In this document: in pieces, positions 43,565 through 52,309 of the stretch
How the letters are laid out: each line of letters opens with the position of its first letter
Position numbering within the stretch: the first letter of the stretch is position 1
Assembly: GCA_002733645.1 (NCBI GenBank)
Contig: NVWL01000012.1
Span: 603 to 64,602, forward strand
Source of the DNA: Oceanobacter sp.
GTDB taxonomy: Bacteria; Pseudomonadota; Gammaproteobacteria; Pseudomonadales; Oceanobacteraceae
Reading direction: 5' to 3'
Length of the DNA stretch: 64,000 nt
Position numbers and translations under genes: made by a program
The notes under the pieces: model-generated
What the model was told of the DNA's origin: nothing
The model's database searches: none
The model's input: only the letters and a program-made list of their open reading frames with translations

Positions 43565-44542
43565 CTAATCCACCACGCGACAAGCAAACAAAGTAGTTTC
43601 GAGCGTATCCGCATTTGGAGACGCCCCGGTAATAATTTCTATACGGCTTTCTTCTAGCGCGCGGGTTGGCATTTCAGACAGTACGCCGTCACGCCAATTG
43701 AGCACATAGCAACCGTCACTGGTATTGATCAAAGCCTTAGCGCGTTCAGCCTCTAGTTGATCAAACCAGTGACGTAGCTGAGCTAATGAGAACTGCCAAT
43801 CGCCGTTGATTAGCCAACCCAGTGAGTGATGGCCAGCGCCATGACCTTCTAGTCGGCGAAACTGCTCACCGGCTTCCAGCGCAATGGGGGCTTTCGCCTC
43901 ACGGCTTTCATGATGATGGTGACCGTGATCTTTTAACGCCAAACGTTTGCTATCCGGCGACAGTGAAAGTAATTCAATATCAATATGCCCGTATTGAGTA
44001 CGCTCAGCCGCCAATTTAGCTGGCTGGGACGCCGACACAAGTTGATCAAAACGTCGTAAATCATCGTCAGTACATAAGTCACTTTTATTGGCGATGAGAA
44101 TATCAGCCAGTGCAATTTGATCATGAAACGTATCATTATCGGTATAACGAGGATCACTTAACTGGCGCGGATCAACCAAACATACATTTGCCCCTGCCGT
44201 TAGAACATCAAGGTAATGCTCACTCTGTAAGGTTTGTAATACTTTGCGAGGATGGCCAAGGCCGGTTGGTTCAATCAACAATACGTCAGGCTTTTCTTTC
44301 GCCAGCAACATATTCAATCCCATTTGAAACGGCAATCCTGACACACAACACAAACACCCACCTGGGACTTCACGAACTACCGCACCACTCGCTTCGAGGA
44401 TGGCGCCATCAACACCAACCTCTCCAAACTCATTCACCAGCACCGCCCACTTCTCGCCTGTTGGCACTTGCTTGAGTAAATCAAGAATGGCTGTTGTTTT
44501 CCCCGTGCCTAAAAAGCCGGTAATAAGATGCACACGCGTCAT
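43565..44542 (-). CDS. G3E GTPase, CobW/YjiA family metallochaperone
   Basis: A 325-residue GTPase with P-loop GFLGTGKTT (residues 8-16), metal-binding GGCLCC near residue 62 and base-recognition NKSD. A His-rich loop DHGHHHH lies in the middle. These features match zinc- or cobalt-transferring G3E GTPases such as YjiA and ZigA. No Zur site is obvious nearby. Confidence 0.93.
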   Translation of the reverse strand: MTRVHLITGFLGTGKTTAILDLLKQVPTGEKWAVLVNEFGEVGVDGAILEASGAVVREVPGGCLCCVSGLPFQMGLNMLLAKEKPDVLLIEPTGLGHPRKVLQTLQSEHYLDVLTAGANVCLVDPRQLSDPRYTDNDTFHDQIALADILIANKSDLCTDDDLRRFDQLVSASQPAKLAAERTQYGHIDIELLSLSPDSKRLALKDHGHHHHESREAKAPIALEAGEQFRRLEGHGAGHHSLGWLINGDWQFSLAQLRHWFDQLEAERAKALINTSDGCYVLNWRDGVLSEMPTRALEESRIEIITGASPNADTLETTLFACRVVD

Positions 44543-44674
44543 ACTGTATTTTTACCCCAGATCAACTGAATCCTACCATAATGACTAAGCCTAACACTGG
44601 TAAGCCAGACAACACAGGCGCATACTTTCGGAAGCCACATCTAAAATACATTTATCATTCGGGGTTTCGTCATC

Positions 44675-45466
44675 ATGCATGAGACGAACGTTCTGACGTT
44701 AGCACTACAGCTATCCAAAAAAGCGGGCGATTTAATTGCTAAGCAGCGCTCTAGCTTATCTGTGTCATTCAAAGCAGGTGTTGAGTTAGTGACTCAAGCC
44801 GATGTTGCTGCCGATAAGCTGATTACCGAAGGGATTCTCAAGAGCTATCCTGATCATGTCATTCTGTCTGAAGAGTTAAATCCTGACCAACTAACCGACG
44901 CTGAACATCTTTGGATTATTGATCCCATTGACGGCACTGTGAACTTTGCCCATCAACACCCTCAGGTCGCAATTTCAATTGCTTATTATCACAAGGGCAA
45001 AGCGCGAGTCGCCGTTGTCTACAACCCGTTTCTGGACGAAACCTTTCATGCTCGTGCCGGTAGAGGGGCTCGCTTGAATGACCTTCCTATTCGTTGCGCC
45101 GATAAAACAGAATTATCTCGCGCATTAATCGCCACAGGCTTCCCTTATGTGCGTGAAGATCTCCCGCTGCTTATGCGTCGCTTGGAAGCCGTATTAAACC
45201 ACTGTGCCGATATACGCCGTATCGGCTCTGCCGCGCTGGATATTTGCTGGGTCGCGTGTGGCCGTTTAGATGGATACTACGAAAGTGTTCAACCGTGGGA
45301 TTTTGCAGCGGCACAGTTAATTGCTCGAGAAGCAGGTGCAGTATTTGGGCACATAGATCAACTCGATCAAGAAATAAACCCAGAACTCTGCGGTGATAAT
45401 CTCGTCATCGCTAGCCCTAAAATATTCCCGTTGCTGCAATCTATCTTGCGACAGGTTGACCACTAA
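44675..45466 (+). CDS. Inositol monophosphatase-family phosphatase
   Basis: A 263-residue Mg-dependent phosphatase of the SuhB/CysQ superfamily. The metal motifs are ILSEELN, WIIDPIDGTVNFAHQHP (about residues 89-105) and QPWDFAAAQLIAREAGA. The variation HPQ after NFAH, together with location away from cysteine genes, suggests an IMPase-like role, but the exact substrate is unknown. Confidence 0.93.
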   Translation: MHETNVLTLALQLSKKAGDLIAKQRSSLSVSFKAGVELVTQADVAADKLITEGILKSYPDHVILSEELNPDQLTDAEHLWIIDPIDGTVNFAHQHPQVAISIAYYHKGKARVAVVYNPFLDETFHARAGRGARLNDLPIRCADKTELSRALIATGFPYVREDLPLLMRRLEAVLNHCADIRRIGSAALDICWVACGRLDGYYESVQPWDFAAAQLIAREAGAVFGHIDQLDQEINPELCGDNLVIASPKIFPLLQSILRQVDH

Positions 45467-45473
45467 AATTTTA

Positions 45474-46454
45474 TTATGAATTATTGAGCAAGCTTAGCGC
45501 GGCTGTTAAGCGCTTTCGTTCAATGAACGAAAAGTGCGTTTGCTCATATTGATTGATCATTTCCAGCTTATTGACATTATCATCTACCGTCTCTAAAAAT
45601 TGACGATAATCCACCACTCGCTGCTGCCACTCGCTTTGGCGATCATCAAGATCAGCCAACCGGTTCGCTGCTGCCTCGCCAAACTTTTCAGAACGTTTTT
45701 GCCATAACACTTCTGGAGAACTCGATACAGTTGTCTCATTGATATCTCTGGCCTGCTCTAAGATTCTTACCTGCTGACGCTGCACTTGTAATGTCATGGG
45801 TAATTCACGTTCAAGTGCTGCTAACGCGGCTTGGTCTGCTCCCTCTTTCACCAGGGCCATACGCTCGATAGTTAAGCGATCTAAAGCTTCATCATTCGCA
45901 AAAAAAGCAGTCACTACGGCTTCAGAAAAGTAATCTCTGCGTTGGCGCTCAATCCATTCATTACGAGCACGCAAGCCTTCAATGTCAGCACCAATAACTC
46001 TGCGAGCCGCCACAGTGTCATAGCCGTCCAAAGCTTCTAGGTACGCCAAATATTGCTGAAGCAGCTGCAACCCTTCTTGTGCCGCTGGCGAAGGCAGAGA
46101 TTGTAATCGTTGCTCCAGCGAGTGAACTATCTCAGTAATGGTTCGTTCACCCACCGCCGACAAATGAAAATCCATCCAGCGGCGGAATTCACGGTCCATA
46201 ATCAAATGGCCATTCACTACTTTCAGTGAGCCGTCTTCTGTCGCGCCTCGATAGGTTTTGAACGTTTCTATCTCAACGGCATGTCTCTTCTGCGGGGGCA
46301 AATCAGCATAGCCTTGATCATGCACCGGGGTAGCTGATTCGGGAGCAACCAACACCAGAGGCTCGCCCGACCTCTGATGAACTCCTAGGTATGCCAATAT
46401 GCTTATCACGATGGCAGCAACCACACTCCACATTTTAGAAGAGGACACATTCAT
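45474..46454 (-). CDS. lif: Lipase-specific foldase (lipase chaperone)
   Basis: A 326-residue membrane-anchored periplasmic foldase. An N-terminal transmembrane helix (about residues 9-25) is followed by a long helical array; the foldase motif is FRRWMDFHLSAVGER, close to the RxxFDYxLSAxGE consensus. It folds the lipase encoded just upstream before type II secretion. The start is ATG 46454; the preceding in-frame TTG is less likely. It follows the lipase stop after 4 nt. Confidence 0.94.
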   Translation of the reverse strand: MNVSSSKMWSVVAAIVISILAYLGVHQRSGEPLVLVAPESATPVHDQGYADLPPQKRHAVEIETFKTYRGATEDGSLKVVNGHLIMDREFRRWMDFHLSAVGERTITEIVHSLEQRLQSLPSPAAQEGLQLLQQYLAYLEALDGYDTVAARRVIGADIEGLRARNEWIERQRRDYFSEAVVTAFFANDEALDRLTIERMALVKEGADQAALAALERELPMTLQVQRQQVRILEQARDINETTVSSSPEVLWQKRSEKFGEAAANRLADLDDRQSEWQQRVVDYRQFLETVDDNVNKLEMINQYEQTHFSFIERKRLTAALSLLNNS

Positions 46455-46458
46455 CAAA

Positions 46459-47391
46459 TTAAAGACCTGCTTCTTTCAAACGATTAGCATGCGTTCGAAA
46501 CACAGTAAGAGGATCGGTTTCTCCTAAACCATGAATGCCTACCGTCTGATTGACTTCATCCAAGTGGTTCATCAAGAAATCATTACGAATCACCATTCCC
46601 AAGTTGGTTGAGCATGCGCCTACCAGACCATCGTTCGGCTCATCATTCGTAAAAAATAAAGACGCCGTGGTAGGAATTAACTCCAAAGGATCAAAAACAT
46701 TTGTTAACGGCTTTGCCCCTGTCCAAGAATAGTAATTAATTCCAATATGCTGATAATCGCCCTCACCACATGCGGTTGCAGGAACACCACCGGGATGCAG
46801 TGCATTAAACCGTTCAGCTTCTGCAAATGTCATTGAGCCGACTGAGGCAAGTAGGTCCTGATCGTAATCGCCGCCTGAAAGGTAATCTACGGTGTTCGCT
46901 AATGCCGTGCCTAGCTGAATGACAAGTGAAGGGGCATCGGGGTCATCGCTTGTTCCGTTCACCGCCTCTGCCACTGGAGTGCCTTTGTTGACACCGGCAA
47001 TAGAGGTAATAGACGCAATTAAATCTGGACGTACTGAGGCAACATATCGAGCGGTTGGACCTCCGTGGCTGTGCCCCATCAAATTTACTTTCTCGGCACC
47101 AGTAATCGCCAAAATCTCTTCAATTTGCGGGATTAATTGCTCTCCACGTATTTCAGGGCTATTCGCAGCTGCTACCTGTGTAATAAATACTTGAGCACCA
47201 TCTTCTTGAAGCGTTTCAGGAATTTTATACCAATAATCCACCCCTAAAATATCATCAAACCCAAACAAGCCATGGGCAAGTACAATCGGATATTTTGTTT
47301 CGGTATATCCCGTTTCTGGTGTATCAGACATAGCCATTGCTTGCCCTGAGATACTTACGGCTAATGCCGTTGCTAGGAACACTTTTTTCAT
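46459..47391 (-). CDS. lip: Secreted triacylglycerol lipase (family I, foldase-dependent)
   Basis: A 310-residue lipase with a signal peptide ending near GQAMA. The triad is Ser108 (GHSHGG), Asp254 (NDGLVGAC) and His276 (NHLDEVNQ). Cys208 and Cys260 are placed like the disulfide of Pseudomonas/Burkholderia lipases. HGLFGFD forms the oxyanion region. It is exported, folded by the downstream Lif protein and presumably released by a type II secretion system not in this window. Confidence 0.96.
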   Translation of the reverse strand: MKKVFLATALAVSISGQAMAMSDTPETGYTETKYPIVLAHGLFGFDDILGVDYWYKIPETLQEDGAQVFITQVAAANSPEIRGEQLIPQIEEILAITGAEKVNLMGHSHGGPTARYVASVRPDLIASITSIAGVNKGTPVAEAVNGTSDDPDAPSLVIQLGTALANTVDYLSGGDYDQDLLASVGSMTFAEAERFNALHPGGVPATACGEGDYQHIGINYYSWTGAKPLTNVFDPLELIPTTASLFFTNDEPNDGLVGACSTNLGMVIRNDFLMNHLDEVNQTVGIHGLGETDPLTVFRTHANRLKEAGL

Positions 47392-47522
47392 GATTATTCT
47401 CGTTTTATTTTTTTTAGTCGAGCGCTCTTTTTAGAGCGTTAATCAGTATAGAAAGTGAGCAATCGCTGCCTATGGTATTTGCAGACAGTACATTATCCGA
47501 TTCGGACAATATTCAGAGATAT

Positions 47523-47549
47523 AAAAAAGGCCGGAGAGTATCCGGCCAT
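47523..47549 (-). terminator. terminator after the nitronate monooxygenase gene
   Basis: On the minus strand ATGGCCGG-ATACTCT-CCGGCC is followed by TTTTTTAT. The stem lies about 70 nt after the stop of the flavin oxidoreductase gene and upstream of lip. Confidence 0.9.
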
Positions 47550-47583
47550 TCAGGGAATTTATTCAGCCCCTTTCAATACAAAT

Positions 47584-47624
47584 AATGTAGCGACTTATGA
47601 AAACAATGTAGCGACTTATGAAAA
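47584..47624. repeat. 21-bp tandem repeat across a gene end
   Basis: AATGTAGCGACTTATGAAAA occurs at 47584-47603 and again, after one C, at 47605-47624. The second copy covers the stop codon of the nitronate monooxygenase gene (TAA at 47618-47616). Confidence 0.9.
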
Positions 47625-48650
47625 ATATCGGTGCTGCGACGAGTGAAGTTCTTTTGCTTCTGTCATGATTCGATTGACCAACACTTCCACGGTTGGAATA
47701 TCTTCAATCAGCCCCTGTGTTTGACCAATAAACTGAACGCCATTATCCAGATCACCTTCAATTGTGGCTGCCTGTAAACGAGGAACGCTGGCACCGAAGT
47801 AGGCGAGCAGTTTAATTTTATCCAACATGACCAACATACCAATCATAATCTTCCAGACCGGCTGTTTAACAATTTTTGCCGCTTTGGTGGCCTCAATGGC
47901 TGCCATAAAGAAATTCATGGGTCTGCGTGTCGCTTTTTCTGCTTGTGGCGTTTTCATGACGCGCGCCCATAGTCCGTCAAAGTTATTTGAGTAGATGGTG
48001 TCTTGTTCCGACTTGCTCACAACGGTTTCTTTCACGCCATGATGCAATGGGCTGTCCGCACTGGTGGCAAAACGTGACCCCATCGCAACGGCTTCCGCGC
48101 CTAAAGATAAGGCAGCCATCAAACCACGAGCATCAGCGAAACCTCCGGTAGCAATCACAGGGATAGACACTTTACTGGCAATAGAGGGCACCAAGACTAA
48201 GGATGTAACCGCACCGCCATGTGCCGCCGCTTCATGCCCAGTCACTAATAAAGCATCTGCACCAATGGCTTGTGCTGACAATGCGTGTTTCTCAGAAACG
48301 ACGGTGGCAATCACTTTACCGCCGTATTCGTGCGCTCTTTTTACTAACCAATCGCCCTTACCCAATGAAAAGTTAATCACTGGCACTTGCTCTTCTAACG
48401 CGATTTCAGCGTTTTCTTTTGCGCCCGGCATCAACAAAGTGACACCAACACCAAAAGGCTTGTCCGTGAGTTTTCGAATTTCGCGAATAGAGGCACGTGT
48501 TTCCTCAGGGGTTAACGGGCCACTGGCCAATATTCCCAAACCACCAGCGTTCGATACCGCAGCAACAAGCTGAGGGGTTGAGATCCAACTCATACCCGGC
48601 AAAATCAGAGGGACGTCGATGCCTAGCAGTTCAGTGATACGTGTTTTCAT
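47616..48650 (-). CDS. Nitronate monooxygenase / NAD(P)H-dependent flavin oxidoreductase
   Basis: A 344-residue FMN TIM-barrel protein of the 2-nitropropane dioxygenase family: LILPGMSWISTPQLVAAVSNAGGLGILASG at the N-terminus, LVTGHEAAAHGG with the active-site His, and VIATGGFADARG for phosphate binding. It may detoxify alkyl nitronates or act as a FabK-like reductase; the family is not specific. The ATG at 48650 begins MKTRITELLGIDVP. Confidence 0.92.
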   Translation of the reverse strand: MKTRITELLGIDVPLILPGMSWISTPQLVAAVSNAGGLGILASGPLTPEETRASIREIRKLTDKPFGVGVTLLMPGAKENAEIALEEQVPVINFSLGKGDWLVKRAHEYGGKVIATVVSEKHALSAQAIGADALLVTGHEAAAHGGAVTSLVLVPSIASKVSIPVIATGGFADARGLMAALSLGAEAVAMGSRFATSADSPLHHGVKETVVSKSEQDTIYSNNFDGLWARVMKTPQAEKATRRPMNFFMAAIEATKAAKIVKQPVWKIMIGMLVMLDKIKLLAYFGASVPRLQAATIEGDLDNGVQFIGQTQGLIEDIPTVEVLVNRIMTEAKELHSSQHRYFS

Positions 48651-48904
48651 GTTGGCTCTTCCAAGATCAGGGCTTACAAAATCAGACTGCGCACACTGTA
48701 TCCGCCCAGATAGTTTTGTCCATTGCCGAAATGACGCTACTTCAAATAATCAAGATTCAGACGGTGTCATTTGACGGTGAGTGACTCAAGAATGGGGATC
48801 ATAAGGGGCAGATAATGAGGTAGAGATAACGTCGAAGATATAGAAAAGTGACACACATTTGGGTGGTGTTAAACGGTAAGATACGAACAAGCTAGCTCAC
48901 AGAT

Positions 48905-49201
48905 TTACCGAAAACTACGAGCATCCGCTTCACGAACAAAATTACGGAACAGCTCTTGGCGCTGCTCAGTAGACATGCCACGCAGTTGTTCAAGATGTTG
49001 AAGGCGTTCGTTAAGTTGCGGGCTTTGAGCGCTTTGTGGTGTTTGTTGCAAAGACTGGTAAAAATTATCGAGGGCTTGGCGTTGCTCAGGTAAAGCGTTG
49101 TTCCACTCGGTAGCCATATCCGGACGCGCGCCAGAATGCGGAGGGTTCGCAAACGCAACAGAGGTGAGAAGAGTTAAAAACAATACACTTAAAAAACGCA
49201 C
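48905..49201 (-). CDS. Small periplasmic helical protein, possibly CpxP-like
   Basis: A 98-residue protein with a signal peptide cleaved after AFA. The mature part is helical and Gln-rich, with W--ALPEQRQALDNF and GMSTEQRQELFRNF repeats reminiscent of DUF3106 proteins, and loosely of the LTxxQ style of CpxP/Spy. It lies 97 nt after a CpxA-like kinase gene on the same strand, so a role in envelope-stress feedback is a reasonable inference, not a recognition. Confidence 0.75.
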   Translation of the reverse strand: MRFLSVLFLTLLTSVAFANPPHSGARPDMATEWNNALPEQRQALDNFYQSLQQTPQSAQSPQLNERLQHLEQLRGMSTEQRQELFRNFVREADARSFR

Positions 49202-49298
49202 AGATACTACTCGCTTATTTTTTTTACCTACTCATTGTAACGGCAGGACAACAATTTATTACACCACAGCGAGGTAAACTCCACGTAAAGACACACGG

Positions 49299-50651
49299 TT
49301 ACACATCTAACGGCAGGTCGATAACCGCCATCAAGCCTCCTTCTCGGTGGTTTTTAAGTTCTATCTGGCCACGATGGTGAGACACCACACGATGCGCTAT
49401 TGCCAGACCCAAACCAAAACCTCGGTGTCCTTCGCCCAATCGCGCCCTAGATGTTTCAACCCGAACAAAGGGACGTAACAAATCAGTAAGTTTATCCTCT
49501 GGCACCCCCGGCCCATGATCTCGGATGACGATACGTAACGATTGGTCTTTTACGCGTGCAGATAGATCCACACTAGTACCGCTATGTGTATGCAGCAGAG
49601 CATTGCGCGTTATGTTCTCAAACGCCGACATGAGTAAACGAGCATCACCAAAAACTTTGGGTAAGTCAGCGGCAAGTGTGAGATGAATTAAACTGTCAGG
49701 GTGTTCGAAACGAGCATCTTCAACCACTTGGTCGAGAATCACTCCACAATCGACTAACGCCCAGTGGCTGTGATCATGTTGAGTTTCAAGCTTAGCCATG
49801 TTCAGTAAATCACCGATCATGTCATTCAAGCGCTCGGTTTCTAGCTCTATGCGGTCAAGGTGCTCTTCTTGGTCTGGTACGGCATCGAGCCGGGCCAGCT
49901 CTAACGCAACCACGGCGCGTGCTAGCGGGGATCGTAGCTCATGTGAAACATCGCTCACCAACTGCTTCTGGTCACGAATCAAGCGTTCAATGTAGGCCGC
50001 CATATGATCAAACTCGCGACTTAATTCACCCAACTCATCACGGCGGCGTAACGACCTCGGGTCCATTCTTGCAGTCCAGTCACCATTGGCAAATGAGCGC
50101 ACGGTTTTCTGCATGTATCTGACCGGGCGAGTTAAATAACCAGAAAGTAGCAAACTCCACACGGCGAAAATAAGAAACGATGCGAGCAACCCCCAGCCCG
50201 CGTAAGTAGGTAAGTTAAACACCACTAGAGGGTGTAAAAACTCAACCACCAGCAAATACACGCGACCTTCTGTGTTTTGAATCGGTGCTTTTACTAAGAT
50301 TTCAGAACGCCCTAGGGGGCTGATGCGAGCATTGTATGACTCAGAAGACAGGGCGTAATCCACCACAGCTTCCGGAGGATTAGGTAACAAGCTTAACCCC
50401 TGCGCATCAAATACGTAGGCGCTGACGCTCGGGTGACGTTCAAATTTCAGCAGCCACTCTAATAACAATGGCTCGCCGCCTTGTTGCAGAATTAATTCTG
50501 CCGCCGAGATATAACCACCGGTCGGAGCAATCAGGTTAATTGAGTCGTTTGACCACTGGCGATAATATGCCGCCATCACGAGCGTCACCCCAGTGGTAAC
50601 CAACGCGGTTACCATGAAGGCGAGATAGATTTTTAAAAAGACACCGCGCAT
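49299..50651 (-). CDS. cpxA: CpxA-like sensor histidine kinase
   Basis: A 450-residue membrane kinase. The N-terminal helix (about residues 8-28), a periplasmic sensor of about 120 residues, a second helix (about 155-170), a HAMP domain, the phosphoacceptor His in VSDVSHELRSPLARA, and the ATPase boxes NITRNALLHTH, RDHGPGVP and GFGLGLAIAHRVV are present. Its ATG shares one base with the regulator stop (TAATG). The call Cpx rests on resemblance to the CpxAR pair and is moderate. Confidence 0.9.
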   Translation of the reverse strand: MRGVFLKIYLAFMVTALVTTGVTLVMAAYYRQWSNDSINLIAPTGGYISAAELILQQGGEPLLLEWLLKFERHPSVSAYVFDAQGLSLLPNPPEAVVDYALSSESYNARISPLGRSEILVKAPIQNTEGRVYLLVVEFLHPLVVFNLPTYAGWGLLASFLIFAVWSLLLSGYLTRPVRYMQKTVRSFANGDWTARMDPRSLRRRDELGELSREFDHMAAYIERLIRDQKQLVSDVSHELRSPLARAVVALELARLDAVPDQEEHLDRIELETERLNDMIGDLLNMAKLETQHDHSHWALVDCGVILDQVVEDARFEHPDSLIHLTLAADLPKVFGDARLLMSAFENITRNALLHTHSGTSVDLSARVKDQSLRIVIRDHGPGVPEDKLTDLLRPFVRVETSRARLGEGHRGFGLGLAIAHRVVSHHRGQIELKNHREGGLMAVIDLPLDV

Positions 50652-51346
50652 TAGGCTTCGGCCAATTCTTGTCCTGTTTGGTACATGTAGCCAACACCAC
50701 GAACAGTTTTAATACGTGGCGATCCATCCGCCATAGGGCCGAGTTTCTTACGAAGATTACTCAGGTGCATATCAAGACTGCGATCAAACATGGTCAGTGA
50801 GCGCTGCATGGATTGCTCGGCCAAACGATTTTTATCGACCACTTTTCCGGCTTCGCGCAACAAGACAGCGAGGATATTAAATTCTGTCACGGTGAGGTCG
50901 AGTTCTTCTCCCTGACGCTGGACTTTGTGCTGTTCAAAATCAATTACTAGGTCATCAATCTCAAGCACCGGCGATATCACGTCAGTAGAGCGACCACGAC
51001 GAAGGATTGAGCGCAAGCGCGCAGACAACTCACGAGGGTTGCAAGGTTTAGGGATGTAATCGTCCGCACCTACTTCAAGGCCTTCGATTCGATCTATCTC
51101 ATCACCTTTGGCGGTCAGCATTAATACCGGCACTTCACTACGCGTACGAATGCTGGCTAAGATCTCAATGCCATTCCCTCCGGGCAACATAACATCAAGC
51201 ACAACGGCCTGATAACGACCACTCAGAGCTTCTTCAAGCCCTTCTTCTGCTGTATGTACTGCGGTGACTTTAAACAACTCACGCTCAAGATAACGCGTTA
51301 ATAGTGCTGTTAGTTCGGTATCGTCATCCACCAATAAGATATTCAT
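50651..51346 (-). CDS. cpxR: CpxR-like OmpR-family response regulator
   Basis: A 231-residue regulator. The receiver has VDDDTELT (acidic pocket), phosphoacceptor Asp in VVLDVMLPGGNG, and LTAKG and PKPC. The C-terminal winged helix has RSLDMHLSNLRKKLG and IKTVRGVGYMY. The N-terminal MNILLVDDDTELTALL closely follows E. coli CpxR. Start: ATG 51346 has GGAG 6 nt upstream; the preceding TTG codon is not used. It is coupled to the kinase gene by a one-base overlap. Confidence 0.92.
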   Translation of the reverse strand: MNILLVDDDTELTALLTRYLERELFKVTAVHTAEEGLEEALSGRYQAVVLDVMLPGGNGIEILASIRTRSEVPVLMLTAKGDEIDRIEGLEVGADDYIPKPCNPRELSARLRSILRRGRSTDVISPVLEIDDLVIDFEQHKVQRQGEELDLTVTEFNILAVLLREAGKVVDKNRLAEQSMQRSLTMFDRSLDMHLSNLRKKLGPMADGSPRIKTVRGVGYMYQTGQELAEA

Positions 51347-51462
51347 CAATCACTCCATGCCGCAGGGTCCGTGAGTACTTCCCCAGCGATTACGCACTGT
51401 TATTTTTCATCGTGTTGCAAGCCGGAAAGTAGCCGTTATTGCCTGTTACAATAATACCGTCG

Positions 51463-51759
51463 TCACACAATGTCATCGTCTGAGTCATCTTCACGTGTAT
51501 GTTGCCCCACAAAATCAATCGCGGCACTGACGGTTTGGACAATATTGTTCTTCATACTGACCAGTTCATCGGGCGACATGTAAAACGCCATATCCACTTC
51601 ATAACGAATATATCTCGGCGGAAGACGGTTCAACGCGACACAGGCGATATCAGCCATGACGCCACCATCTTTGTCACGCCCAAGTTTTTCAAACTGACGC
51701 AGAATTTCTTCCGCAACCATCTGCTCGTAATAATTACGAATACGATGCGAGAAGCTCAT
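51463..51759 (-). CDS. ComFB-family late competence protein
   Basis: A 98-residue protein of the ComFB family, recognised by MVAEEILRQ and the conserved ACVALNRLPPRYIRYEVDMAFYMS. In cyanobacteria and Bacillus relatives bind cyclic dinucleotides; function in proteobacteria is unclear. The start is ATG 51759 behind GGGGGC; a TTG 15 nt earlier is not used. An acidic tail ends the protein. Confidence 0.9.
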   Translation of the reverse strand: MSFSHRIRNYYEQMVAEEILRQFEKLGRDKDGGVMADIACVALNRLPPRYIRYEVDMAFYMSPDELVSMKNNIVQTVSAAIDFVGQHTREDDSDDDIV

Positions 51760-51857
51760 TTCAGCCCCCTTCAATATAAAGAGTTGATCAGTTCAGCATA
51801 GCAGCTTGATTTTTTACTGCTTTAATAAGAGAACGATCAGATTGCGGAAGCCCTGCT

Positions 51858-52271
51858 ATGAGATTAGTCAAAGAGATCATGACCACCGAGGTTCTGTCAT
51901 TAATGCCAGAACAAAACCTGCTAGACGCCGAGGAAATGATGCGTAGCCATCGCGTGCGTCATATCCCTATCGTCGATGGCGAGGGCAAACTAGTGGGGGT
52001 GTTAAGCCAAAAGGAGTTTCTACGTGAAGCATTCCGCATCACCGATAAGTTCGGCGCTCAACACTTACAGGATTACCTGGGTAGAACAACGGTAAGTAGC
52101 TGTTTATCTCAAAGCGTCGCCACTATGGTGGAAGACTCCCCCATCAAAGCCGCCGGAGAAAAACTCAAAGCAGAAAAAAGCGGCTGTTTGATGATAACGA
52201 ACGAGGACGGGCACCTTGCAGGCATTGTAACCTCGCAGGATTTCATCCGCCTCGCTCTGTCATTTTTATAA
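51858..52271 (+). CDS. Tandem CBS-domain protein
   Basis: A 137-residue protein with two CBS domains, about residues 1-60 (MTTEVLSLMPEQNLLDAEEMMRSHRVRHIPIVD) and 75-135 (SVATMVEDSPIKAAGEKLKAEKSGCLMITN), forming one Bateman module that would bind an adenine nucleotide. No catalytic domain is attached. It converges on glmU. Confidence 0.93.
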   Translation: MRLVKEIMTTEVLSLMPEQNLLDAEEMMRSHRVRHIPIVDGEGKLVGVLSQKEFLREAFRITDKFGAQHLQDYLGRTTVSSCLSQSVATMVEDSPIKAAGEKLKAEKSGCLMITNEDGHLAGIVTSQDFIRLALSFL

Positions 52272-52309
52272 CTCGCCCGATCAACTCTATGAAAGGCACC
52301 GAAGAAATC

